This document shows, in pieces, positions 13,201 through 25,112 of a stretch of DNA of 64,000 nucleotides. Origin of the DNA: Cristatella mucedo (taxonomy: Eukaryota > Bryozoa > Phylactolaemata > Cristatellidae); the NCBI GenBank assembly GCA_009760855.2, contig WPIO01000051.1, forward strand, positions 1,294,001 through 1,358,000, in the 5' to 3' direction. Under the pieces are notes generated by a model. It did not search any database and was not told where the DNA came from. It worked only from the letters and a program-made list of their open reading frames with translations. How positions within the stretch are numbered: the stretch's first letter is position 1; each line of letters starts with the position of its first letter. Both the position numbers and the translations under genes were made by a program.

Positions 13201-13500
13201 TTGCGTCTTTAATTGTCGGGCAGTTAATCGATTTCAGCCAAGTTTCAGTTAGAGCGAGCAAGTCGATACCATTTTCAGAAATAAAGGTCGCTTATTACCA
13301 GAGGTTTATTGCACATTGAGCGAGGATTCCAAAGGCAAGCGTTAAGTCTGGCCGATGGAGTTACAACAGGCCTGATGACCACTAAGTTAGAGAGATTTAC
13401 AGTGACGCATGTGGGGGAGCGTGCTGAGCGGTTCGAGACCATGCTGTTTCCGAGACAGTGCTTTATCCTTTTTATATTCAGCACATTAGCGTGTCAACGA
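10285..13500 (-). mobile_element. L2/CR1-type non-LTR retrotransposon, nearly complete EN-RT, inactivated
   Basis: Read on the minus strand, an endonuclease region (13484-12467; CLWNPRSMCNK, LALTETWLK, GGGVAIIVRSKF, VVYRPPGT) is followed by reverse transcriptase at 12317-11355. RT motifs are SGFRANHSTESALLRV, LLDLSAAFDTIDHKVLLE, YGVPQG and FHFYADDTQL. A C-terminal part (11170-10514) ends KTHLFRTAFSGSL. The 3' UTR runs to an ATT-rich tail at 10285-10305. The frame is broken in several places, and a stop follows YADDTQL directly. Too complete to be a random fragment, too damaged to be active. Confidence 0.9.
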
Positions 13501-14144
13501 CCTCTATCACTGCTACGGGTTACAAGAAGTTATGGCAAGGCTTTATTTTTAATTAATTAAATTCATTAAAATGTGACTGCATTTTAGATTAGAAATTATT
13601 GCAGTTTCTTGTTATTGAAACTTCGTGTGAAGTAGAGCCAGGACAACAAGCATAACATACACGCGACAAGTGCTTTCACTTCTGACCAAGCACTTCCAGG
13701 TTGAGACTCTTATAAACTCCTCAATAAATGGTCAGCTCCTGTGATGTACTCTTTGTAAAAAATGCGGCTGCGAAGTAAGCATTTCCTTGACTTAGCGCCT
13801 AAGCAAACAAACAGAAAAACGGCATAATGGTATTCAGAACTGCTATATAAAACTCACCGGGCTGTGGTGTACTTACTCGCGAATGTCGTAACAATAACTA
13901 TGACATAATGTTGTAACACATTGAATGGCAGCTTCTCACTCAGTTTCTTAGTTTAGCTGACGAAGACGGGGGTGTAGCGACTTCCACGTACTGACAGAAT
14001 AAATGGCCACAAACGCAGCGCTCGTAACAGTGCCAGTCCCGCCGACGTGCTACGAATGCCGGCGAAGCCTTGAATCTCAAATCGCGGCCAGCGACTGGCA
14101 GGTGGATGCAGTAACTATTATATGCCGTTATGCCGACAATAATA

Positions 14145-14935
14145 ATAAAGTCTGCCTACTTTCAGCTACATAACGTTGCTAAAATTCGGGCATGTTTAGA
14201 CAGGGATACCAAATCCAAGTTAGTCCCTGCATTTGTGACATCCCATCTTGACTTCTGTAACTCACTGCTAGCTGGCCTACCGGCATATGCAATCAGGCGC
14301 TTACAGCTGATGCAAAACTCCGCAGCTAGGCTTGTCTGTCGTGAGCGTCGCAGTTGTCACATCACACCACTTCTCGCCGACCTGAACTGGCTCCAGTCAA
14401 GCAACGGATTGACTTCAAAGTTCTGTCGCTCACTTCTAGGTCACTTCATTTTTTGACTCCACCCTACCTATCAGATCTGCTCCCCCACCAGGCCATGAAT
14501 CATACCACCCACTTTTCGGAATCCGACAGTTTACCACTACCTCGTACAAACCTCAAATCCTTTGGAGACCGTGCATTTAGTTCGTATGCTCCCAAAGCCT
14601 GGAACTCCCTCCCGACTTGGAAAGCAACATCCCCTGACTTGACCACATTTGAAAAGAACCTAAAAACACACCTATTTAGGACAGCATTTAGTGGGTCCCT
14701 GTGATTCGTCCTTCATGTGCTTATGCGTGCTGACAGTGTGCATGCTGCCACTAACCACATTTGCATGCTGACCCTGTGCATGTCACCCCTAACCACGTTG
14801 CTCATGCTTGTTTGTCAAGCATGATATTACTCACGATTCAATCGCGTTTCCCTTTGCAGCAAATGTAAAGCGCCTGGGAAGAGTTTGAGTTCTCTGAGGG
14901 TGCTTTATCAAGAGCACTATTATTCTTAATATTAT
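14145..14935 (+). mobile_element. L2/CR1-type LINE, 5'-truncated 3' fragment
   Basis: Encodes the RT C-terminal region (KSAYFQLHNVAKIRACLDRD, then after a frameshift SLPLPRTNLKSFGDRAF and LFRTAFSGSL). The same 3' UTR follows as in the 10.3 kb copy, with an ATTATT tail at about 14920-14932. Confidence 0.9.
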
Positions 14936-15079
14936 AAAGGGACCCGCCTCCATCAAGGTCAAGGTGAATATATTTGCTGACAGAGATCGTGGGAATGACC
15001 CCTATGGCAAATGCGAAGCGTCTGAGTAGATATCGTGTTCTCCTAGGGGAGCCACACAAAGGAATTATATTAAATTACG

Positions 15080-15245
15080 AGCAACTCACAGCCTCTGGAC
15101 TCGCTTTGCTGAGTCATAGTCATTCTGCCACGGAAGACAATGCTGCCTGCGGCTTTGCGGAAGTGCGCCATGTAACCACGTGATGCAAGTGCGCCATCTT
15201 GCCATCTTGTGACGGACTTTTTCGCTGTAATTCGTAGATATTAGT
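15080..15245 (+). repeat. Interspersed repeat family 3 (about 165 bp)
   Basis: Begins ctcacagcctctggactcgc, contains cggaagacaatgctgcc and repeated aagtgcgccat blocks, ends ttttcgctgtaattcgtagat. Two relatives at 20.4 and 25.1 kb. No tRNA-like head seen; class unknown. Confidence 0.6.
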
Positions 15246-15249
15246 AAAC

Positions 15250-18200
15250 TGATACGCAACGAGTACCGGTGAAACCCTGAGCCTTAGAATGATCGCTAAC
15301 TACTTAGTGGTGCAGCGCCAAATCACTACCTGGGCGCATGCAGACAGTAGCGGAACATGGCAGCAATGAACAGGGCCTACACATCAAGATAACAAGTCAA
15401 TATCCCTGGCGTAGAGAAGTCTATTGCTATCTCTTTGACAGCCACGGAGAGCTACAGGCCCCTAGAGTCAGTTATGGCGTACAAAAACTCTTGCACACCA
15501 GAGCACTGTAGTACTGCCAAACGGCGCAAAGCTAAGGAGGCAAGGCTCAACGCCTAGTGCTACACCGACCACGGCCTGTGACATAACTTGGACTGTTGTA
15601 CTGCATAAGCATGCGTTGCATAACCAGTTCCATTGGTATAATTGTAGGAAACGAATAATATTTTGGCAATCGTTGTTTTACTCGACTAGCATGCCACAGT
15701 TTATCCAGGTATTGTTTGAGTAGACTCAACCTATATAATTTTTAATGTGAGTGACTTCGTCCACCCAATAGTAAGTCAGAGAATCTTTAAACGCAAGTGG
15801 CATGAGGTCACGCTTAAGTTAAGCCATTTAGGAAATTTATAGTGCTACTAAGATGGTACAGCAATGATGAGTGCCATTTAAAAAACATCAGGAAATATGA
15901 TTTAAAAAGGAACATACGTAGCTACAAAACTCATTCAGCGCTTAATTTAATTTTTTTAACGCTGTGTATCTTATTTCGCCGTGGAACGGATAAAATAAAG
16001 AGCCTGACCACGACAGTCGGTTTTAACGACTGACTGTCTGTCAGTCGGTGAGTGATGGCAGCTGAGCCTGGGCGCAGCTATACACTTTTTTGCATACTAT
16101 ATAAGCTTCAAGTTGAATATCGTGTACCTGCGAACAACCGCTGGTGCGCACCTGTGAACTATAACAGAAAATGCTTGTAGCCCAAAACATAGCGTGCCAA
16201 CAAATGCGCGCACAAAATGACCTTAGGAATGCGGGTTAAAATAGATATTCATAATTAGAGTATTTTATCCCAAAAAATAACACATACAACTTAGGCAAGC
16301 TTTTAAATATATTTTAAATCGTATATTTATTTTATATTTTCTAATTAGATGCTCTGGTTATGTGCCATTCCTTGATTGTAATCTCACACTAGGTCTTTTT
16401 TGAGGTAGGTTGTTGATGACGCCAGGACAAAAATTCGAGTTCCACGAATAACTGCGATCCCGTGCCATACAGCTGCCATTTCCACAATGAACATCAGAAA
16501 CTGCGTTTTCAATCCAAATTCTACAGAACGGTGTTACGGGCTTACCCTCTAAATTTCATAAAATTTCGCTTGTGCGTTCTCGTGCTGTGGCCTCAAATGG
16601 CGCTGGTCAGCCAGCATATAAAAACAGGCGATAAAACTGCCATTTCCAAAAACCCTTTGCGAAACTGCTGTTTTGATTACAAATTATAGACAACAGTGTC
16701 ATCTGCCAGAATTTTTCATGCGATACGCACGCACTGAAGTCACGCTTACCTATCGCCTTTTCGATATTCATGGTGCCACTACGGTGGTACAGCTCCGATA
16801 ACCGTCATGTCAAAAATATCAGAGGAGATAACTACTACTTAACATATCCAGCTGTTTTCGGAATGCACTCTCATAGTTGAGATTTAGTATTGAATTGTGC
16901 ATTGAATTAGAAAAGAGCGATCAGCAGATCTTTTTATCAAGGCTTTGATTCAATTATATATGTAAACACGAGGAGATTATTTCTCACCGGTGTGTCTTTA
17001 TTCTTTAGTTGTTTTTCAGTGGTTTTTCATTAAAGTATCTCGAGACTCATAAATTTGCATCCTGATTTTTTTTCTCAATTTTACATGGGTACCCGCTAGT
17101 TTATTACTCTTGGTAAGACAGGCACCTCAAGCACACTCACTAAAAGCGTATGTCAACTCGAGCCTTCGCACAATGACTCATCGACGAAGCAGAACATTCA
17201 ACTCCGAGGACTTCTCGTAATATGCAAACCAAATTTGAGTATACAGGCATATAAGTCTGGAACGGTGGAAGTCATATTCTCCATAGTACTGCAAAAATTG
17301 CATGTCCTGCTGCTCACAAGCCTGCACATCATTTTGTATCTCATAGTTGGTGTGTAGTTCAAAAACAAAAGGGCGAAGCTCAAACTACGCCGTATCTCAC
17401 GGCATTGTAACTCGAATGCCAAACTTTTAACATGCTATATATTGAATCAGCACAAATGCAGACGCTGTCCTGCTAATTGATAACATAATCATAATTAAAT
17501 GATTTATATGAACTATATATAGTATCATAATTCAAATGCTGTTATAATTTAATAACAACAAAACAACATAGTAGTTATTATTATTAGTTTATATAGTACC
17601 GTAATTAAATTTTCAAATTCCAGATTATTTAGACAGCAGAAACTCTAGCTTGACAGACCATCTTTAGGCCGAATCAAGTGTTTAGGACCCTCACTCATTC
17701 ACGAACGAGAATCTTTGATTGACTCGTATCCCATTTGCCTTCATGTCAAGAACGCGGCTTCACCTGAATGAAAACCCAAGTACTCTTGGCACCGTGAGTA
17801 CACGTTCAAAACACTTGGAGATGGGCTGCAAGAGGGCTTGACTAGCCTGACTTCCTGACCAAAGCCGTTGGAAAACGGTTACCACAGGATCTTTTATGAC
17901 CACTTTTCCGAACATGCAGTCGTGATCTCGCTGCCAAATGAGTTAACATTGATAGCCTCATAGGCATAGCAGACTGGAGTACGGCATGCGTACACAGCGA
18001 CGTACAAACTGTGCGTGCGTCCAGTTTGTCTTGTTGTCGACGGCAGCGTTGACCGCTGCAACCAATGAGACCCCTCCCTCCTACGCAGGCCTCTAGGCAG
18101 CGGGTCTGCCAAGGCCTGTGTGCCCCGGCAAAAATGGCTGCTCGTCGCTGGAATGGTTCGGGAGGCCTTCGGGAGCGCCCTTTCGGCTTGAGCTTGAGCT

Positions 18201-18770
18201 CGGTGGCTTTTCCTTTCCCGAAAGTTCGTTAGCCAGGGGAGGGAGAAGAGAGCGACCGGGCTTGGTGAGAAGATCTTAATACCGGGCCGGAAGGCGTGCC
18301 TTATGCGCGAGTAGCTTCAAGCTGCTTCCCCGGATGAGCATTCGCGCCTATTTTTCGATTGCTAAAAGCACTGCCTGGCGCGCGCTGCAAGTTTGTTTCA
18401 AAGAGCGCTATCGCTCATTTCCTTTAAGCGAGAGTCTAAAGCAATATTCATATTTTAAAAGGAACGCGGGCGCGGTTACAAAGAAACCGGCCAGGCTTAG
18501 CGAAGGGATTGTGAGAACATTTCGATACCAATGCTTAAAAAAGTCAGGAGCAAGGTATGAGCTGCCTTGCTAACGTGGAGGCCCGGCAGCGATAGACGAC
18601 ATTGTTCGTAATCGGAGACATTTGGCCAACAAACATTGGCGAATGTTCGAATAGCAATCACGAGATTCAGAACACGTCTAGTAGCGTGAGTAGCTTAATA
18701 GAATTTTCGGTTCTAACTAAATGCCACCAAAGTGGCTAGCAGTGAGTGCACCTGTACCAAGGGCAGGTCA
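15250..18770. other. Repeat-poor, gene-free intergenic stretch
   Basis: AT-rich at 16.2-17.7 kb, GC-rich at 18.1-18.6 kb. I find no coding exon, SINE or LINE piece here. Confidence 0.4.
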
Positions 18771-18771
18771 T

Positions 18772-19440
18772 AATAATAATATTGCACTTGATAATATTGC
18801 ACTTGATAAAGCGCCCTCAGAGAACTTAATCTCTTTCTAGGCGCTTTACATTTGCTGCAAAGTGATATGCAATTGAATAGTAAGTATAATCATGCTTGAA
18901 AAACAAACAAAATGAATAACATGGTTAGGGGTGACATGCACAGGGTCAGCATGCAAATGTGGTTAGTGGCAGCATGCACAGTGTCAGCACGCATAAGCAC
19001 ATCAAGGACGAATCACAGGGACCCACTAAATGCTGTCCTAAATAAGTCTGTTTTTAAGTTTCTCTTAAATGTGGTCAGGTCATGAGATGTTCTGACGCAG
19101 GTCGGGAGGGAGTTCCAGGCTGTGGGAGCATACGAGCTGAATTCACGGTCTCCAAAGGATTTAGGGTTTGTACGAGGTATTTCCAGACTGTTGGATTCCG
19201 AAAAGCGGGTGGTACGATGCTTGGCCTGATGGGGTAGTATATCTGAAAGATAGGCTGGAGCCATAGAATGAAGAGACCTAAAAGTGAGCGACAAAACCTT
19301 GAAGTCAATCCGTTGCCTCACTGGTAGCCAGTGCAGGTCGGCGAGAAGTGGAGTAATGTGGCAACTGCGACGGTCACGACAGACAAGCCTAGCTGCAGAG
19401 TTTTGCACCAGCTGCAATCGCCTGATCGCACATGTCATCA
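18772..19440 (-). mobile_element. L2/CR1-type LINE, 3' fragment
   Basis: Minus-strand open frame 19453-19013 encodes the RT C-terminus ending KTDLFRTAFSGSL, followed by the family 3' UTR and tail. The tail end contains a duplicated attgcacttgata at 18780-18810. Truncated at about 19440. Confidence 0.9.
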
Positions 19441-19677
19441 ACGTAAATGTCACTATATCTAGCGATCAACAGCGTCTCATCAAGCTGGAAACATTCGGTA
19501 AGCAAGTAAAAAAAGTCTAGAAAACATCTATTCTAAACAGGATTACTCTTTTTAAAATTGATTATTTATTAAGGCAGATTTAGATGATTATTTATTAAGG
19601 TCGATTTTACATCCTTGCATCCATATACAACTGCTTCTGCAAGCGCTGCGTGGTAGGGTCTTACCTGGATAAGCTGC

Positions 19678-19802
19678 CTCGGAGGCGCAGTCGACGGCGG
19701 CGGCCGCGGCGACGGCTGCAGCGGCAGAGGCGCTGCGCGAGCCGACGAGGCAACCGGAGACGCTCCAGCGGCGCGAGACAAAGGAGGAGCTGCCCCTTCG
19801 GG
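19678..19802 (+). other. Isolated GC-rich, Ala/Glu-rich open segment, possible exon
   Basis: Between a weak acceptor (cctcggag) and a donor-like gccgg|gtaggtaag, the frame reads AQSTAAAAATAAAEALREPT, then about 20 charged residues. Composition differs sharply from the AT-rich surroundings. No paralogue found in the window. Confidence 0.2.
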
Positions 19803-20424
19803 CCGGGTAGGTAAGACGCGGCAGGGTGACCGTCGAACGACTAAGTTCCTTACCAGTTTAAATAATGAATAAAAATCTGGTTGAGGTTGTTAGGAAAAGA
19901 AGGTTCTCAATTTTAAGCTGAAGCCGAATTGGGGGAGACAATATCCGGCGATGAAGTAACGGTCAGTCACATGTCAATTTTAGTGGAGGAAAATAGCCGA
20001 ATGGCATTTTTCGTCGACGACTACGCAATTATTTTATCAGATCCTATAAAGAATGAGGCTCATTTGGCGCCAGAACGGTGTGAGTTAAGTAAGAGAGCAA
20101 ACAGAGGGCCTTCAATAACAAAAGCACGCGTGTAAGCGAGAGTGTGCACCAATTGTGCATGAGCGTATTTGATTTCTCACCCGCTCATGATGCAATACTG
20201 TGGTGGCGCAGTTTTGCTGTTTTATATGGCAAATTAGGTGCATAAGAAGGACCTGATAGGTAAAAATTGAAAAAATTACCTGAACCGTCAGCTTGATAGT
20301 TAATGCACTAAACACCGCGAAGAGGTATTGTAACGCGTGAAGATGACGCCTCGTCCCTAGAAGTTGAGCGCCTGACCACCGCCCGATCCTCGAAAGTGAA
20401 GGCAAGATATCAATAATAAAAATA

Positions 20425-20598
20425 ATAACGAGTAGCTCATTACCTGTGGACTCGCTTCGCTGATTCATAGTAGTTCCGTCGCGGAAGACAACGCTGCACC
20501 ATCTTGCCACTTGGCGGAAGTGCGCCATCTTTCCACGTAACGAAAGTGCGCCGTCTTGCGGCGTGACAGACTTTCTCGCTTTAATTAGTAGAGATAAT
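20425..20598 (+). repeat. Interspersed repeat family 3
   Basis: ctgtggactcgcttcgctga, gcggaagacaacgctgcacc, three gtgcgcc(a/g)tctt blocks and tctcgctttaattagtagag. Closest to the 25.1 kb copy at its end. Confidence 0.6.
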
Positions 20599-20655
20599 AA
20601 CACAGTTATATAGCGCCATCGGAGAACTTGTTCTTTTTCTTGGCACTTAACATCA
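20590..20655 (-). mobile_element. Short L2-like 3' tail
   Basis: tatagcgccatcggagaact plus a decayed ttcttggcactt, directly after a copy of the 165 bp repeat. Confidence 0.45.
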
Positions 20656-21283
20656 AGTCAGCTTTACCATTTTGACAGACTGACTATTATAGAGCAAAGA
20701 GCTGAACGATCTGCTGGAGCTACACTGATTGGAAGCTTGGGCCGCTCGCTTCTGAAGTAACCTGAAGAAATGGACCAAGTTACTTGCTGAGGAGCCACCT
20801 ATCAACCACGACGACGCACAGAAAAATGATAGTGAGAAGATGTTTGAGCACCTTAGAACGCATCTCTGTAAAAGCACTTTATGTTCATTGTGAGAGTGCG
20901 CGTTGGCGAACGAACGAGCGAGCCAACGAACGAACGAGCGAACAAGAGTGCCTGGAGCTGACAGGTAGAGAACATACGTTGCTGTGGGAGTTCACAGCAC
21001 ACACGTAATGCAGACGATCCATTTTAGCACGGTTACGTCAAACTTCGGGTGCTTGAAAGCGTCGACTTTGACTCAATAATTTTAGCGCGCCTCGTGCCTC
21101 AGGCGGTGCCGGTACAAGCTTTCATCCTAAGAAGACGCGCTGCTGGTTGTTGGTGGCTGGTGACGTCGACCGCTTTGTTTCGGGAAGCTTGAAGTTTCTG
21201 GAAGTTTCTGGAAGCTCGCTCCAGTTTCCCGCTAAAAAGGTAAAAAAAAAGGTTCGGTGTCGAAAAGAAGACTCCTGGCAGAA

Positions 21284-21368
21284 GAGAAGCAGAGGCGCCG
21301 CCGAGATGCGTCCGCTCCGGCGGCGCCTCTGCTTCTCGTCCTCTGCTTCTCGTCCTCTGCTTCTCGTA
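21284..21368. repeat. Perfect 20 bp inverted repeat plus 14 bp tandem repeat
   Basis: gagaagcagaggcgccgccg at 21284-21303 is repeated in inverse orientation at 21318-21337 with a 14 bp loop. The right arm runs into three copies of cctctgcttctcgt. About 370-450 bp upstream of gene A. Confidence 0.85.
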
Positions 21369-21513
21369 GTCAGCTTGGCCTTCTGCCTTGGCCTTGAGAG
21401 ACAAGATAGCCGTCCGCTCATCGGAGCAAGGCTTTCGTGGAGTAGCTCCGAAAACTTGAGCGTAAATTATCCCGTTCTGGCGCGGAGCTGACGCTGAACC
21501 AATGAAAGTGAAA

Positions 21514-21548
21514 AGCCATGGCCCTCCGCTTGGAGGGCCTTGGCTTGA
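21514..21548. repeat. 15 bp inverted repeat, one mismatch
   Basis: aagccatggccctcc, gcttgg-type turn, ggagggccttggctt. Second hairpin upstream of gene A. Confidence 0.7.
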
Positions 21549-21736
21549 AATCTTATTTTTCAAATACGGCTACCTAGTCTGCGACGACGAATCGCTTAGG
21601 GAGTCGCTAGCAGAGATTTGCGCACGGCCACGTTTCTTTATCTGTTCCGCGATGTCCCGGGGGCGTTATCGTTATTTGGTTCCACGCAACCTCGCGTCCG
21701 TCGGCGGACGCAAACAAGCGATAGCGCTCCGTGAAA

Positions 21737-21793
21737 ATGGCTGGTCTCGCCTCCCACCGACGGCCAGAAGCTGGTGGTGGCGTCGCGATGGTG
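21737..21793 (+). CDS. Gene A exon 1 (start codon, n-region of signal peptide)
   Basis: ATG at 21737 in good context (aaaATGg), 19 codons, phase-0 donor GTTAGT. A second in-frame ATG at 21788 would give a compact signal peptide starting MVAKGVVGALACLLLAA. The exon is needed because exon 2 is preceded by an in-frame TAG that is also its acceptor, so the ATG must lie upstream. Gene B encodes this part in one exon. Confidence 0.5.
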
Positions 21794-22918
21794 GTTAGTG
21801 AACGCTGGCCTCGCTTTTATGCGTGCGACTGGTCTTGTACGCGCTTTGGCGGCAGCCGCCGCGCGTACGCCACGGCGGTGCGGTCATCGAAAAAAATTTG
21901 TTTAGGCCAAGGGCGTCGTGGGAGCGCTTGCCTGCTTGCTCCTGGCGGCTCAGGTGGATGCGGGCATCGACATTGCCTTCTGCGATTTGGCTGGTCAGCA
22001 AGGTGCCTCCGGTAAGCCGCCCGCCGCCCGCCGCTCGGGGTCGCGCACAGCGCTCGTGGGGGCCTCTCGTTCAGCTAACGCAGAGCCGGACCCGGACCGC
22101 GGCGCCTCTGTGCACCGCGAGAGCTCGAGCGTAATCTCGGCGCGCTCGACGCTCTCGTGTACGCGAACGCGGAGCCGCACACGGAGGCGCTCGAGCAGCG
22201 AGCGCCTCGAAGGCGTCAGCAGCAGCAGCAGCTCGAGCGTAAGCGCGGCCGCTTCGGGAAGAAGGGAGAGCGGCGGCGGCGGCGACGCCTTCGACGCCGC
22301 TGCCGCCGCCGCCGCGGCAAAGCAGCTCGCTCTCGGCTGCTCGCTCGCATCGCTTCGCGCCGGACGCTCGAAGCGCACGGCGGAAGCGGCGCCGCTTCGT
22401 TTCGCTGGCTGCGGGGGACGGGGAAGCCTCTCCGATGGACGAATCGCGCACGCAGTGGCGCGACGACGCAGTGGAGGCGACGACGGGCAAGCGGCGAGCG
22501 AGCAGCGCCCGCCCGCGGAGGTCGCTGCAGCACTGGATGTAGGCGGGTAGAGAGCAAAATAGCGAGCGCGAGCGAAGGCGAGCGACTCGCACGCGCCCAT
22601 TGGTCCGCGCATTTGTCGCACAAACGCCAACGAGTACCGTAGACAACTACATGCACCGCTGACGTGGCCGGAAAAAGCGGTCAGCGAGAGTCTGCTCTCG
22701 CTAATCGCGATGCGCTATCGTGTAGCGGGCGCCCTTTAGCTCTCACTGGAATATCGAGATTCTAGATGGATCCAAGAAAAAAGGAAGTGCTGCCCGGTAG
22801 CCTAAAGTGCCGCCATTTTTTTTTATAAACCTGCCACTGGTAGGAGCGTAGCGGACCTTTATTCCGAATTATTCGGTCTTTAACCGCCTACCCTTTCTCT
22901 CTCTCTCTCTCTCCCTCC

Positions 22919-22993
<75 letters not shown>

Positions 22994-23017
22994 TGTCTCT
23001 TTCCCTCTCTCTCCCTC

Positions 23018-23067
<50 letters not shown>

Positions 23068-23133
23068 GCCACTCTCTCTCTCCCTCTACCTCTCTCTCCC
23101 TCTCTACCGCTCTCTCCCTCTCTAGCCCCCTCC

Positions 23134-23189
<56 letters not shown>

Positions 23190-25051
23190 GTCTCTGTCTC
23201 TCTCCCTCTCCCTTTCTCTCTCTCTCTCTCTCTCACCGATCGCACCGCAGTCGGTACAATGTAAGCAGCTGCCCAGAACGCGTGAAATCGGTTGGCGGCA
23301 CTCCAAGCAGCGAGCGTCTCTGCGTCGGCAACGCACTAGGTAAGACTTCTTAATCGCACATCTATGTTTCTTGCACTGTACAAATCCCTCACAGCCTACT
23401 GGCCCGTCTGCTAGTGAAGCAAAATTTCTGTGGGCCGTGAGGGCTCACTAGGTAAGACGGTTGCTTTTCATGACCTTGGTCCCGAAGTCAGGTTCCAATC
23501 CAGCGGTGGGCGATCCTCTACATTGCCACTGCGAGTAATGGCGATTGCCATAAAAGCTCTTCTATCGCTATGCAAAAGAGGCTGTTAAATCAGCTTGTAT
23601 TTTTTCTGTGAGATGATGCGCGTTAGCGGAATCTCGCTAATTCGCGGCACGGAGAATGAAATGCGTCTAGAAATGGTGGCGTGTTACCTCAGCCAGATTA
23701 CGACTGATATTCATTAATCGTGGTTCCTGAATTGTAGTGCTATTAGCCGACTGTGCTATAATCTATTGCCATGGCAAAATACAAGCCGAAGCCGTATAAG
23801 CCGGCAGAGAGTTTCAACACGGGATTTGGCAATTTGGCGATTGGAGTTGACTTTAGCTTTAGGCCACAGAGCCGTACGAGAGTTTGTGGACGTCGTGGCC
23901 GCTACTGAACTCCCCTATTTCTCTCTGTCACTTTCAAATAGACTACTTAACTATATGGGTATGGAATTTTAATCTCGATTTATGGGCACTTCCCCTACCC
24001 ATAGGCCGGCACTTGTTTCGAAGAATTTTCTGAAAAATATTAATACCGACAGAAAATGTAAAGTGAAGGTCTGCTCATAGAACAGCCTCGTGTTATAGAG
24101 TGGCGGAAAAGCAGTAAAATCTGTTACCACACCTTGCAGGTAGCAATAAGAGATCACCCGCGGCAGGACTCAAACGCACGATGTGGGTCTTGTACTGGGA
24201 GCGAGCGCCCTACCCCTGGGCTAAGACCCAGCAGCGATATTCGCCCGGACCGTGCACGGACCATAGATTTAAACGGCTAACCAACTCATGCACTGCTTTT
24301 TGCAGGCCCGAAGTTTCCCTCCATATCGAACACGTATCAGGCGAAGTTGGAGATAGTACGGTACAACGACAGGACGACCATGTATGTGGAGGAGTACTAC
24401 GACCTCGGCACAAAAATGGGATCCATGATCGTCACCGGCTACTTCAATCCCGGAGTTAGAACTCAATTTATCAGCGACGGACGAACGAACGAGTTCTTTA
24501 CGATCTACGGTAAGCCAAAAGTGGAAGATTGGAGCCCGCGGCGTGCCTCCGCTGAAATGAGAGCAATTAAAATGGCCGGCGATTATTTCTGATGCGCTGG
24601 GAATATGATGACGCCATCTTAAGCGAAAGGGTCTAGAAGAAATACTTGCTATTAGACGGCAGATGATCCGACTATTTGATTTATTCTGTCCGCCTCGTCA
24701 ATTTTTGAGTGTGCTTATCTGGTAATGTAATGAAGGTTATCAAAAATGCGTTGTACATAAGCGCTGACGTTAAGAAGACCTTCTCATTAGGAAGATCTCG
24801 CATCGGTATCCACCCGCCACGTGTGTCAGTTCAAATCTGGTTTGGTCCGGGGATAAGGTACTCGCCTTTTATGACAAAGAGCATCGGCTCAAGCCCCGAG
24901 GCTTATGTTAAGCGAATGGTTGAGTTATGTTCTTTCAGGGCGTAATGCAAATATATATATATATATAGATACATTTATTTATTTATTTACATACTATATA
25001 TATATATATATATATATCCACAGTGACACACACACCTATACATATATATAA

Positions 25052-25112
<61 letters not shown>

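Larger units (their letters stand above)
19810..21100. other. Intergenic, apart from one family 3 repeat and an L2 tail
   Basis: A (gaac)-type short repeat at 20908-20945 (cgaacgagcgagccaacgaa). No gene signal. Confidence 0.35.
21640..22650. promoter_or_regulatory. GC/CpG-rich block around the 5' end of gene A
   Basis: Strongly GC- and CpG-rich compared with the AT-rich DNA on either side, and it contains gene A exons 1 and 2. A CpG-type promoter is plausible. No TATA box or initiator was identified. Long open frames on both strands here are by-products of the base composition. Confidence 0.35.

Noticed and set aside
21918-22650. Long frames of about 190-211 codons on both strands
   Set aside because: Extreme GC bias keeps several frames open at once. 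Only the first 94 nt of one of them belong to a real exon (gene A exon 2).
22869-23336. Arg/Glu-repeat and Leu/Ser-repeat frames at this and other CT/GA tracts
   Set aside because: Direct translations of dinucleotide repeats, with no coding support.
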